DNA from: Snuella lapsa
GTDB lineage: Bacteria; Bacteroidota; Bacteroidia; Flavobacteriales; Flavobacteriaceae
DNA length: 64,000 nucleotides
Reading direction: 5' to 3'
Assembly (NCBI RefSeq): GCF_039539345.1
Contig: NZ_BAABCY010000079.1
Span: 1 to 64,000, forward strand
In this document: positions 18,222 to 27,294 of the stretch, one piece after another
Position numbering within the stretch: position 1 is the first letter of the stretch
Layout: each line of letters starts with the position of its first letter
Notes under the pieces: model-generated
The model's database searches: none
What the model was told of the DNA's origin: nothing
Seen by the model: the letters and a program-made list of their open reading frames with translations, nothing else
Program-made: the position numbers and the translations under genes

Positions 18222-21200
18222 ATGACCTCTAAATATATCCTGTTAAGCATTTTTTTAATGACACTGATTGGCTGTAGCGAACAACCATTGAAAGCTGTTC
18301 CTAAACAAGCATTTCATTACAATCACAAAATATTTGAAGACCACAAGCTACCTCCCCGAGCTACTTTTTTTGGTTTTGAAACGGACACACTATTTCAAAA
18401 AGAGGAATCAAAACGTTTTATAAGCTTAAATGGTCCTTGGAAATTTCATTTTGTAAAAGATCCCGGGCTACGTCCGACCACTTTTCAAAATCCCCATTTT
18501 GACGATAGCCATTGGGATACCATTCCTGTACCAGGAAACTGGGAGATCTATGGCTACGACCACCCTATTTATCTAGACGAGCGCTACCCGTTCACAACCC
18601 AATGGCCCGATGCTCCAGCAGATTACAATCCAGTGGGAACCTATAGAAAGGAAATAGTACTGGACAACGCCTTTTTATCCGAAGATGTCATCCTAAAATT
18701 TGAAGCCGCTAAATCGGCTATGTACGTCTATGTTAACGGCACTTATGTTGGGTATTCCCAAGGCAGTAAGACGCCAGCCGAATTCAATATTACCAATTAC
18801 TTACACGAAGGCAATAACCTTATAGCTTTACAAATGTTTCGCTGGAGCGATGCCAGCTATTTGGAAAGTCAAGATATGCTTCGCATGAGTGGTATAGAAC
18901 GCGATGTATATCTATATACCCAACCTAAAGTATATGTGTCGGATTATTATGGCTATACGAATTTGGATGACACCTATACCGATGGGATTTTCAAAAGTAT
19001 AGTCTCCATTAAAAACAACTCAGAACAACCCACCAGAAGAACTATAAATGTTGAGATTTCAGATACCGGACGATCCGTTTTCAAAGCTTCGGAAACCATT
19101 GAAATAGCTTCAAACAGCAGCTCGGAATACATTTCGGAAAGCCTCATCAAATCCGTAAAACAATGGACGGCTGAAACCCCTAACCTATACACACTGAAGA
19201 TATGGTTAAATGACACAAACAACCCGAATAATAATCAATTCATTGAAAGACCACTTGGCTTTAAACGCGTGGAGATAAAAAACAGTCAGGTTCTGATTAA
19301 CGGTAAAGCCGTTTACATTCGCGGTGTGGATCGACATGAAACCGACCCCTTTACCGGGCATGTGGTTTCAAAAGCATCCATGTTAAAGGACATTACCTTG
19401 ATGAAACAAAACAATATCAATGCTGTACGTAGTTCCCACTACCCAAACAATCCTTACTGGCTGGATCTTTGTGACACTTACGGGCTTTATGTCATTGACG
19501 AAGCCAATATAGAAAGTCATCCGTTAGCTATAGACAAAAACACCCAAATAGGTAATGAAATGAGTTGGTTACCAGCTCACATGGCACGTACCCAACGTAT
19601 GTTTTACCGTGACAGAAACCACCCTTCCATTTACGCTTGGTCCCTAGGCAACGAAGCTGGCACAGGAGCTGTTTTTAAGTCGACTTACGACTGGTTAAAA
19701 ACACATGACAACAATCGTATCGTGCAATACGAACCTGCCGAAAAAGAGGACTATACCGACATTTATTGTCCCATGTACCCCAAACCGGAATACCTTATAC
19801 AACATGGTAAATCTAACTCAGACAAGCCTTCCATTATGATAGAATATGCTCATGCTATGGGGAATTCGGTTGGAAATTTACAGGATTACTGGGATATTAT
19901 TGAAACCTACGCCAACCTCCAGGGTGGTTATATATGGGACTGGGTCGATCAGGCTTTGGAATATAAAGATGCCAGTGGAAAACCTTATTTAGCATACGGA
20001 CAGGATTATCACCCCGATTTACCTTCTGACGGGAATTTTTTAAACAATGGTCTGGTGGACCCTTACAGGAATCCGCATCCCCATCTGTCTGAGGTAAAAA
20101 AAGTGTATGAACCGGTACAATTCTATTTCACTCCTACTATGAAATACGGTCTTCTTCAAATAAAAAACAAGAATTTCTTTGAAGACCTCTCAGACAAATC
20201 CGTACTATGGAAATTGCTGGAAAACGGTAAGATTGTAAAGAAGGGAACTGTTGAAATTTCAAGCATCCCTCCTCAGAAAACGATCAACTATTCGATTAAA
20301 GATATCCCTGAAGCTTTAAACCCTCAGTCGGAATATATTATAGAGTTTAGCTTGCTACAAAAAACAACGACAAAGCTACTACCTAAAGATCATGAAATTG
20401 CCTGGGATCAATTTATACTTCAAAAAGGAAAAAAAGAAAAGTCGGTATCGGAGGTTGGTAATTTAGTCGTTACGATGTCTGCATCAATCATAGAAATTAA
20501 AAACGACATAACGCAATTGCACATTGATGCCCAAACGGGGGAAATAACCTCCTGGACAGTTAATCACATAAAAATTACGGATCAACCTATACGTCCAAAT
20601 TTTTGGCGTCCCCCTACGGATAATGACCTGGGAAACAACATGCAGCAATGGGCCAAAATATGGCAAAATGCCACCTATAACTATTCGGCTACTTTGTTAT
20701 CCAAGCCCCATCAAAAAGAAAATGGTATCAGTTATACAGTCGCATATAAGCTACCCGATGTTAACGCAGACATCAAAGTGAATTACATTCTGACTCCCAA
20801 CGGTACAATACAGGTGGATTTTAAATTCGCTCCCAAACAGGAAGGCTTACCCAATATTCCAAGGCTAGGGATGTACATGACATTACCAAAAGATTTTGAA
20901 ACGGTTTCTTGGTATGGCCAAGGGCCTGAAGAAAGTTATTGGGATCGGAAAACAGGCAGTAAAATTGGACTGTATTCAGCGAAAAGCAACTCACAATTTC
21001 ATCGTTATCCACGTCCGCAGGAAACAGGTAACAAAACCGATATCCGTTGGATGGAAGTAACATCAAAAGATCTATCCTTGCGAGTCACAGGTAACAAAAC
21101 ACTTCTAAACAGCAGCATTTGGCCATTTAATATGGACGTGATCGATTTTAAAAGTGGGGATGCTTCACAATCGGCATCCGGGCTGGTTCCTGTAACAAAA

Positions 21201-21377
21201 AAGCACGGTGCCGATATACAAATTGGAGAAACGTTACAATGGAATATTGATTATTTACAGATGGGGGTTGGAGGAGATACCTCCTGGGGGCGCCTTGTAC
21301 ACCCAGAATATACCATCCCAGCTAATAAAGTTTACAAATACTCATTTAGTATAAGCCCTTTAAAAGTGATTCATTAA
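18222..21377 (+). CDS. GH2 beta-galactosidase (LacZ-type) lipoprotein
   Basis: A 1051-residue LacZ-architecture enzyme with a lipoprotein signal (MTLIGCSE, Cys18), so it is exported. It has an N-terminal jelly-roll (GNWEIYGYDHPIY), an immunoglobulin-like domain and a TIM barrel. The acid/base Glu478 lies in SLGNEAG and the nucleophile Glu541 in IEYAHAMGNS. The C-terminal beta-galactosidase small-chain domain has PPTDNDLGNN and SWYGQGPEESYWDR. It hydrolyses terminal beta-galactosides. It is third in the operon, 10 bp after the fusion gene, with a terminator behind it. In this context it could remove galactose from Gal-beta-hydroxylysine once the GH63 enzyme has removed glucose. The family assignment is firm and the natural substrate is inferred. 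Confidence 0.94.
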   Translation: MTSKYILLSIFLMTLIGCSEQPLKAVPKQAFHYNHKIFEDHKLPPRATFFGFETDTLFQKEESKRFISLNGPWKFHFVKDPGLRPTTFQNPHFDDSHWDTIPVPGNWEIYGYDHPIYLDERYPFTTQWPDAPADYNPVGTYRKEIVLDNAFLSEDVILKFEAAKSAMYVYVNGTYVGYSQGSKTPAEFNITNYLHEGNNLIALQMFRWSDASYLESQDMLRMSGIERDVYLYTQPKVYVSDYYGYTNLDDTYTDGIFKSIVSIKNNSEQPTRRTINVEISDTGRSVFKASETIEIASNSSSEYISESLIKSVKQWTAETPNLYTLKIWLNDTNNPNNNQFIERPLGFKRVEIKNSQVLINGKAVYIRGVDRHETDPFTGHVVSKASMLKDITLMKQNNINAVRSSHYPNNPYWLDLCDTYGLYVIDEANIESHPLAIDKNTQIGNEMSWLPAHMARTQRMFYRDRNHPSIYAWSLGNEAGTGAVFKSTYDWLKTHDNNRIVQYEPAEKEDYTDIYCPMYPKPEYLIQHGKSNSDKPSIMIEYAHAMGNSVGNLQDYWDIIETYANLQGGYIWDWVDQALEYKDASGKPYLAYGQDYHPDLPSDGNFLNNGLVDPYRNPHPHLSEVKKVYEPVQFYFTPTMKYGLLQIKNKNFFEDLSDKSVLWKLLENGKIVKKGTVEISSIPPQKTINYSIKDIPEALNPQSEYIIEFSLLQKTTTKLLPKDHEIAWDQFILQKGKKEKSVSEVGNLVVTMSASIIEIKNDITQLHIDAQTGEITSWTVNHIKITDQPIRPNFWRPPTDNDLGNNMQQWAKIWQNATYNYSATLLSKPHQKENGISYTVAYKLPDVNADIKVNYILTPNGTIQVDFKFAPKQEGLPNIPRLGMYMTLPKDFETVSWYGQGPEESYWDRKTGSKIGLYSAKSNSQFHRYPRPQETGNKTDIRWMEVTSKDLSLRVTGNKTLLNSSIWPFNMDVIDFKSGDASQSASGLVPVTKKHGADIQIGETLQWNIDYLQMGVGGDTSWGRLVHPEYTIPANKVYKYSFSISPLKVIH

Positions 21378-21414
21378 ACGGAAGCTCTAATTGAAACATG
21401 TAATGTATTAAATA

Positions 21415-21446
21415 AAAAAGAGTTGCTCTGCTAGGCAACTCTTTTT
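21415..21446. terminator. Bidirectional intrinsic terminator
   Basis: GAGTTGC (21420-21426) pairs with GCAACTC (21435-21441) around an 8-nt loop, flanked by A5 before and T5 after. It lies between the convergent GH2 and DUF1508 genes and can serve both. Confidence 0.85.
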
Positions 21447-21481
21447 ACCATTGATAATAGCAAACTAAATTCAGGAGATAA

Positions 21482-21817
21482 TTATTCCTTTGTTAAATCC
21501 ACTATGGAAGCTTCAGGGGCATTTTTAGCAACCGAAGTAATCCCATTTTCCATAGCACTAACAGAATTGTAGAACTCACTGGTTCCAACAACTTGCCCAT
21601 TATAGGCTTTCAAATTAAAATAAGGATTCCTGCCTTTAGAAGTTAAGCGCTCAAACCTGCCATCGATAATAGCGTTTAATCGCACCGATGCAATACCTTT
21701 TTTACATCCTGCTTTTGTGTTGTAACCCTGACTGGCCAAAATAATCTGGCCGTTATTTGCTTTAAGTCTGAACCTGAATTCTTCTTTTTTATCAGTATAG
21801 ATTTCAAATTTTGCCAT
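21482..21817 (-). CDS. YegP-like protein with two DUF1508 repeats
   Basis: A small soluble protein of 111 residues built from two tandem DUF1508 (YegP) repeats. The first is FEIYTDKKEEFRFRLKANNG with QGYNTKAGCKKGIASV (about residues 4-48). The second is NPYFNLKAYNGQVVGTSEFY with MENGITSV (about 63-107). Each repeat forms a short beta-sheet plus helix. The family is widespread and its function is unclear. The gene is monocistronic and convergent with the GH2 gene across a shared terminator. It separates the two polysaccharide-type loci and shows no link to either. Confidence 0.9.
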   Translation of the reverse strand: MAKFEIYTDKKEEFRFRLKANNGQIILASQGYNTKAGCKKGIASVRLNAIIDGRFERLTSKGRNPYFNLKAYNGQVVGTSEFYNSVSAMENGITSVAKNAPEASIVDLTKE

Positions 21818-21980
21818 GCTACTGTAAATTAATTTCTAAATTGTTTTATAATTACGACACACCTATTTAAAAAAAGTCACTATAGAGCTTTTTTCTTCCG
21901 TCATATTTTTATGAGTAATGTAAGTCTTAGATAGTATTTTAAAAATACACACTACAACATTTGTGAATTTCAATTAAAAT

Positions 21981-22012
21981 AAAGAAAGGCGAACTTATGT
22001 TCACCTTTCTTT
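21981..22012. terminator. Orphan hairpin in the 514-bp gap before the second susC
   Basis: AAAGAAAGGCGAAC (21981-21994) and GTTCACCTTTCTTT (21999-22012) form a 13-bp stem with one C/A mismatch and a 4-nt loop. On the minus strand TTTATTTT follows, so it looks like an intrinsic terminator, yet no gene ends here. It lies between the DUF1508 start and the sialic-acid locus. A small transcript from the 22013-22230 region on the minus strand, or a lost gene, would explain it. I see no other gene in 21818-22331. Confidence 0.6.
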
Positions 22013-22235
22013 GCCCCAAATCTACCATAAACTTAACCTACTTATGTTATGGTGCTTTAAATATAAATTGTATGTCTATTAAAGATAATTAAACTAGATG
22101 AAATGCTTATCTAATTGTTTAACGGCAATATTCCATTCATAGCTTCGCAACAAGAGAACTATTAATATCCCTGTTCTTCAACTATTTAATCAACCATTAC
22201 CCAGCCCCTTATCATTTTAAAATATGTTAAAAAGT

Positions 22236-22266
22236 TTTGTGATTCAAAATTATTATTCTAATATTG
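22236..22266 (+). promoter_or_regulatory. Predicted promoter of the sialic-acid susCD operon
   Basis: TTTG at 22236-22239 and TAATATTG at 22259-22266 are separated by 19 bp. This matches the Bacteroidota consensus TTTG-N19-TAnnTTTG with one mismatch. The palindromic operator at 22268-22284 begins 2 bp downstream, over the expected start of transcription. Confidence 0.65.
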
Positions 22267-22267
22267 C

Positions 22268-22284
22268 ATTATGTATGACATAAT
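22268..22284. promoter_or_regulatory. Predicted GntR operator, copy 1
   Basis: ATTATGT-ATG-ACATAAT is a perfect 7-3-7 palindrome located 48 bp before the susC ATG. The same half-sites recur at 29491-29507 and 38870-38886, all within this locus. Its position just after the -7 element suggests repression by the FadR-type regulator at 28706-29428. Confidence 0.75.
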
Positions 22285-22331
22285 ATTTTATACATTAACC
22301 AAAAAATTTTAACTAATTCAAATTATTAAGT

Positions 22332-25300
22332 ATGAAAAAAAAAGACTTTAATATCAATTATTTGATATTCATTTTGTTTTTTTCTTTACCAATTTTGAGT
22401 TTTGGTCAAGAGAAAACAATCACGGGGACTGTCGTTTCCTCGGAAGAAGACTTACCATTAGCAGGAGTAACCATTATAATAAAGGGCACCACTTCCGGGA
22501 CATCAACGGATTTTGATGGTAATTACTCTATAACTGCTAATGTGGGCGACATTCTTGTATTTAGCTATGTCGGGTATGCCACAAAGGAAGTTGCTATCGC
22601 CAACGAAACAGCAATTAATGTATCCTTATCAGAGGATGCCGCATTGTTGGATGAAATCGTTGTTACGGGTTACGGTAAACAAACTAGGGCCACATTAACA
22701 ACATCAGTATCTAAACTTGATACAGAGATTTTAGAGACGTCTACCCGTTCCAATGCTGCAACAGCTTTACAGGGAACCATTGCGGGCTTAAGGGTTACCA
22801 ATAATTCTGGACAACCAGGTTCGACACCTCAAATTATTTTACGAGGTGGAACCAATTTTAACGGGACAGGTTCTCCGTTAATATTAATTGATGGCATTCC
22901 TGGCTCATTCTATGCTTTAAACGCAGATGATATAGAATCCATCGAAGTGTTGAAAGATGCAGCAGCTACCGCCATATATGGAGCAAGATCGGCCAATGGT
23001 GTGATTTTGATAACCACAAAAACTGGTAAAGTAGGTAAATCATCTATTAACTATAGATATAAATACAGCACCAATAAAGAACGAAACGACCAACAATACC
23101 TTGGTGCGGCAGACCATATCGATTATAATAGACAAGGTATAGCGTGGTATAGAGAGGTTGCTGGAAACTCAGGAGCCTTTAGTGCCTTTGTAGACGGAAA
23201 TCATGGTGCAGGAACAGGTAACAACAGTACAAACGATCCGTTCACTACGCAACTTTTATCATCAGCCAACCAACATCTATTAAATATACCTGGATGGCAA
23301 ACTATTCCTGACATATTAAATCCTTCACAGGACATATTATTTTACGACAACAAAGGTGTGGGAGACAGGATCTATCAAGATAGTGAAACAAAAGACCATT
23401 ATCTATCCTTCGATGGTGGTAATGAAAATGGATCCTACTATTTAGGCTTAGGCCTACTTGATAATGATGGGTTAGTTTTAGGTTCAGGGTTTAAGCGATA
23501 TTCTGGAAACTTTAGTGGATCCTACCAAGTAACCAACAATGTAAAGGTAAGCTCAAACATTTTATACTCACATTCAAACCTAAGCTTGAGTCCATTAGGA
23601 GCAGAGAGCACCATATTTAGGAGGTTCCAAGGACAAGCGCCAACTCAAAGAACATATGATAGCAATCCTGATGGTACTTGGTCTGATCAATATGCGGTAG
23701 GACAAAACCAAGGTTTTGGTAACCCATTATACTATCAAGACAAATTTGTTAGAAAAAACCTTGAGCAACGTTTATCAGCATCTGTAAACATTGATTGGGA
23801 TATTATCGATGATTTAACCTTATCTGTTAAAGGAAGCCATTTTACCATAAACAACCATAATGAAAGTTTTAATAGAGCTTACCGCGTTGGCAGTACTACA
23901 GGCCCTTTACGTACTGGTAGAGAAGCTGGAGTTAGCTTAACAAGAACATTGAGAAACCAATTAACTGCCACACTTAACTATACTAAAAAAATAGGCTCCC
24001 ACAACTTTAATGCCCTATTAGGCACAGAATACTTTAAGGACAATGTATTTTCTTCCTCTGCTGGAACAAGAAACTCTCCAACAGATTTGATTGAAACCCT
24101 TAATGCAGGAGCTGAAGCTAATGGAGTCCCATCCAGTTTTGAATCAGAATATGTTTTAACATCGGCCTTTGGCAGATTGTTGTACGATTATGATGACAAA
24201 TATTTATTCAGTTTTACATTTAGAAATGATGGTTCTTCCAGATTAGGAAATAATAAGTTTGATTTCTTTCCAGGCGTTTCTTTTGGTTGGAACGCTCATA
24301 ACGAATCATTTTTTCAAGAATCGTCTTTAAGCAAAACTATTTCAAGATTGAAACCTAGATTAAGTTATGGGGTTAATGGTAATCAAGATGTATTAAGTAA
24401 TTATGGTGTATATGGAGCCTATGGTTCTCAAGGTGTTTATAACGGGCAAACTGGTTATGGCAATAGTGGTTTACCAACATTAGATTTGCTTTGGGAAAAA
24501 TCCACCACCTTTAATACTGGTCTAGACATCTCATTCTTTAACAATAGATTATCACTTATTGCCGATGTATATTCAAGAGATATTAAAGACAAATTGGCAA
24601 ACCTAACACTCCCTTATTATACTGGGTTTAGTGGCATCTTAACCAATAATGGAACTATAAGAAACAAAGGTTTTGAATTACAGGTTAATGGTGATATCAT
24701 TAGAAATGATAATTTAACTTGGAATATTGGAGCAACATTTACCACTAATAAAAATTATGTAATTGATCTGCCCGAAAATGATAATGACCTCAACAGACAA
24801 GGTGGTACTAGAATATGGAACCCTAGTACAGGTCAAGAAGAATGGGTTGGAGGCTTACAGGAAGGGCAACGTAATGGCCTAGATTTAGTGGTTGCTTTTG
24901 TACAAGAAGACATTTATGACACTCAAGCCGAAGCTGATGCCGATAACTCGATTACCGACACATATGTACCAGGAGCTAGCCGTAATAAGCGTTGGGCTGG
25001 TGATGTAAAATGGAAAGACATGAATAGCGATGGAGTTATAGATGAATTGGACCGTAAAGTGATAGGCCGTACAACTCCTGACTTTGTTGGTGGTATTACC
25101 TCTAGCCTTAAATACAAAAACTTTAGCTTATTTGTAAAAACAGACTTTGCTACGGGTCATTTAGTATGGAACCACATTAGAGCCAAAGGTTATGCTCAAA
25201 CCCAGGGTAACTTGGCGCAACCCATTGAAGTGAAAGATTCTTGGACACCAACAAACACTGATGCCGATTGGCCGCGTTTTGTATTTGTTAATGGTTCTAA

Positions 25301-25586
25301 AAACGTATGGAGAGGCAGTGAATCAGCAAGTAGCTTACAAAACTTTGGAAATCAAAAATTCTGGGAAAAGGGCAATTATTTGGCATTACGTGAAGTCACT
25401 TTAAGTTATGATGTACCAGCTAAATACTTTAAGGATGTAGTAAAAAGGTTTAGTGTATATATAACAGGTTCTAATCTGCACTACTTTAAGAGCATGTCTG
25501 GAGACACACCAGAACTTGGTGGTGTGCAATATGGAAATTTTCCAATGCCTAAAACTTTTACTATTGGTCTTAACGTAACATTTTAA
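22332..25586 (+). CDS. SusC/RagA TonB-dependent transporter of the sialoglycan locus
   Basis: An outer-membrane TonB-dependent transporter of 1084 residues. A signal peptide (about residues 1-26) is followed directly by the carboxypeptidase-regulatory-like domain (TGTVVSSEEDLPLAGVTIII) with no STN domain. The plug (EIVVTGYGKQTRATLTTSV; SPLILIDGIPG; LKDAAATAIYGARSANG) and the barrel follow, ending PKTFTIGLNVTF. The absence of STN agrees with control by a soluble GntR regulator rather than sigma/anti-sigma. It is followed by susD 11 bp later. Neighbouring genes point to sialic acid or sialo-oligosaccharides as cargo, comparable to the NanO/NanU pair described in Bacteroidota. Confidence 0.95.
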   Translation: MKKKDFNINYLIFILFFSLPILSFGQEKTITGTVVSSEEDLPLAGVTIIIKGTTSGTSTDFDGNYSITANVGDILVFSYVGYATKEVAIANETAINVSLSEDAALLDEIVVTGYGKQTRATLTTSVSKLDTEILETSTRSNAATALQGTIAGLRVTNNSGQPGSTPQIILRGGTNFNGTGSPLILIDGIPGSFYALNADDIESIEVLKDAAATAIYGARSANGVILITTKTGKVGKSSINYRYKYSTNKERNDQQYLGAADHIDYNRQGIAWYREVAGNSGAFSAFVDGNHGAGTGNNSTNDPFTTQLLSSANQHLLNIPGWQTIPDILNPSQDILFYDNKGVGDRIYQDSETKDHYLSFDGGNENGSYYLGLGLLDNDGLVLGSGFKRYSGNFSGSYQVTNNVKVSSNILYSHSNLSLSPLGAESTIFRRFQGQAPTQRTYDSNPDGTWSDQYAVGQNQGFGNPLYYQDKFVRKNLEQRLSASVNIDWDIIDDLTLSVKGSHFTINNHNESFNRAYRVGSTTGPLRTGREAGVSLTRTLRNQLTATLNYTKKIGSHNFNALLGTEYFKDNVFSSSAGTRNSPTDLIETLNAGAEANGVPSSFESEYVLTSAFGRLLYDYDDKYLFSFTFRNDGSSRLGNNKFDFFPGVSFGWNAHNESFFQESSLSKTISRLKPRLSYGVNGNQDVLSNYGVYGAYGSQGVYNGQTGYGNSGLPTLDLLWEKSTTFNTGLDISFFNNRLSLIADVYSRDIKDKLANLTLPYYTGFSGILTNNGTIRNKGFELQVNGDIIRNDNLTWNIGATFTTNKNYVIDLPENDNDLNRQGGTRIWNPSTGQEEWVGGLQEGQRNGLDLVVAFVQEDIYDTQAEADADNSITDTYVPGASRNKRWAGDVKWKDMNSDGVIDELDRKVIGRTTPDFVGGITSSLKYKNFSLFVKTDFATGHLVWNHIRAKGYAQTQGNLAQPIEVKDSWTPTNTDADWPRFVFVNGSKNVWRGSESASSLQNFGNQKFWEKGNYLALREVTLSYDVPAKYFKDVVKRFSVYITGSNLHYFKSMSGDTPELGGVQYGNFPMPKTFTIGLNVTF

Positions 25587-25597
25587 ATTTTATAAAA

Positions 25598-27106
25598 ATG
25601 AAAAAAATTATATATCTATTAATAGCCGTTATATCGTTTAGTGCTTGTGAAAATGAACTGGAACTAACCAGCCCTAGTGAATTAACAGCGGCAGGCTTTT
25701 GGGACACCGAAGAAGGTGCCCTTACAGCTCATACGGGATTATATTCGAACTTGAGGTCATCTGCCTCAACACTATGGGGATTGGGTGAACTCAGAAGTGA
25801 TATTTGGGGTGGGAGGACTTATGAATCGCCTGCAAGTGTAGATTTTATTGAATCGAATATTACCATTTCCACAGCACCTTATGGTGGCTGGGCAGGACTT
25901 TATTCAAACATGCACAAGCTCAATGATTTCTTGATTAATCTTCCTAATGTAAGTTTTAACGACGAGTCAGACAAAAACCATTTAATGGGTCAAGCCTATG
26001 GCTTAAGGGCATTATACTATTATACCCTGTTAAAAACTTGGGGTGATGTACCTATTATATTAGAGCCTATTGCTGATATAAACCCTGAAGGCATAAGCAA
26101 GCCTAGGTCACCTCAATCTGAGGTTATGGCACAAATAAAATCTGATATTGCAGCATCTTTGAATGCCTTTGGTTCAGATAACAGCTATTGGGAAGGCAAT
26201 AGAAACTTTTGGTCTAAAGCAGCTACATTAGCCTTAAAAGGTGATGTATATATTTGGTCTGGAAACTTGATGGGCGGAGGCAGTGCCGACTTTACCGAAG
26301 CAAAAACCGCATTACAGCAAATTGCATCATTAGGGGTTGGTTTAGCTTCAAGTGTAGACAACCTTTGGGGTGTAGCAAATGAAGGCACTAATGAGTTCAT
26401 TTTTGCAATACAATATAAACGCGATGAAGCCTCAAACATCTATAATAGTTTTACAGGAAGGTCTACTGAGATAAACCCACAGTTTAATGCTGCTGGTGAA
26501 TCCATGAGCAGTTTTATTATTGCAGGTGCAAATCGGTACGGACAATCGGAGAAAACCATCCTTTTATTAGACGATAATAATGATGCTCGTAAAGATGCCA
26601 CATTTATTAGGTTATACAAAAATGATAATGGTGGTGCAGGTTACCCAACCTATAACGAACCAAATTACTTTGGGTCTATATTTAATAAGTTTTTGGGGCG
26701 TGTAGATGGTTCGGAGCGCATTTTTGAAAACGACGTTCCATTCTATCGATATGCCGATGTACTTTTATTATTAGCTGAAGCCAAAAATTTACTTGGCGAA
26801 GATCCGTCAGGGGAAATTAACCAAATACGCCAAAGAGCTTATGGGGCTAATTATGTAGCTGCAACCCATGCCTATGTTAACAGTACACAAACCAATAATG
26901 CCAACGCCATTTTAAACGAGCGTTACAAGGAATTTATTGGTGAAGGTAAACGTTGGTGGGATTTAAGACGAGCTGGTGATAGTTTTGTAATTAATGAAGT
27001 AAGCTTTCTAAATTCTGGTGATGAATACAAGTTATTGTTACCAATAACCACGGATATGATAGGTAGAAACCCTTTATTGGAGCAAACTCCGGGATATACC
27101 AATTAA
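25598..27106 (+). CDS. SusD/RagB-family lipoprotein of the sialoglycan locus
   Basis: A 502-residue surface lipoprotein with lipobox SFSACEN (Cys near residue 17). SusD features are the N-terminal FWDTEEGALTAHTGLY, the helix GQAYGLRALYYYTLLKTWGDVP and the C-terminal NERYKEFIGEGKRWWDLRRAGD. It should bind glycan at the mouth of the preceding SusC. A weak hairpin 56 bp downstream and a 188-bp gap separate it from nanA, so some of the transcription may continue into the catabolic genes. Confidence 0.94.
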   Translation: MKKIIYLLIAVISFSACENELELTSPSELTAAGFWDTEEGALTAHTGLYSNLRSSASTLWGLGELRSDIWGGRTYESPASVDFIESNITISTAPYGGWAGLYSNMHKLNDFLINLPNVSFNDESDKNHLMGQAYGLRALYYYTLLKTWGDVPIILEPIADINPEGISKPRSPQSEVMAQIKSDIAASLNAFGSDNSYWEGNRNFWSKAATLALKGDVYIWSGNLMGGGSADFTEAKTALQQIASLGVGLASSVDNLWGVANEGTNEFIFAIQYKRDEASNIYNSFTGRSTEINPQFNAAGESMSSFIIAGANRYGQSEKTILLLDDNNDARKDATFIRLYKNDNGGAGYPTYNEPNYFGSIFNKFLGRVDGSERIFENDVPFYRYADVLLLLAEAKNLLGEDPSGEINQIRQRAYGANYVAATHAYVNSTQTNNANAILNERYKEFIGEGKRWWDLRRAGDSFVINEVSFLNSGDEYKLLLPITTDMIGRNPLLEQTPGYTN

Positions 27107-27161
27107 TCACATATTTTCATTCATATAGTTAGTTTTGAGTTAATTTGAGAGTGTTGGAGAT

Positions 27162-27197
27162 AGCGTATGGAACCGTTCAGAGTATATACGCTTTCTT
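27162..27197 (+). terminator. Weak terminator-like hairpin after susD
   Basis: AGCGTAT (27162-27168) pairs with ATACGCT (27186-27192) around a 17-nt loop, followed by a short T-rich run (TTCTT). The long loop and poor T-tract suggest a partial terminator, giving less nanA than susCD mRNA. Confidence 0.45.
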
Positions 27198-27294
27198 CAG
27201 CACTTCATTAAGCTACAATTATTAATTATTTTATAAATTGAACACATTAAAACATTTCCATTAAATAGAGAAAAGTACTAAATCATTACAATTC

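Noticed and set aside
22332..25586. A third regulatory input via STN on the second SusC
   Set aside because: The signal peptide is followed at once by the carboxypeptidase-regulatory-like domain, so no STN domain is present.
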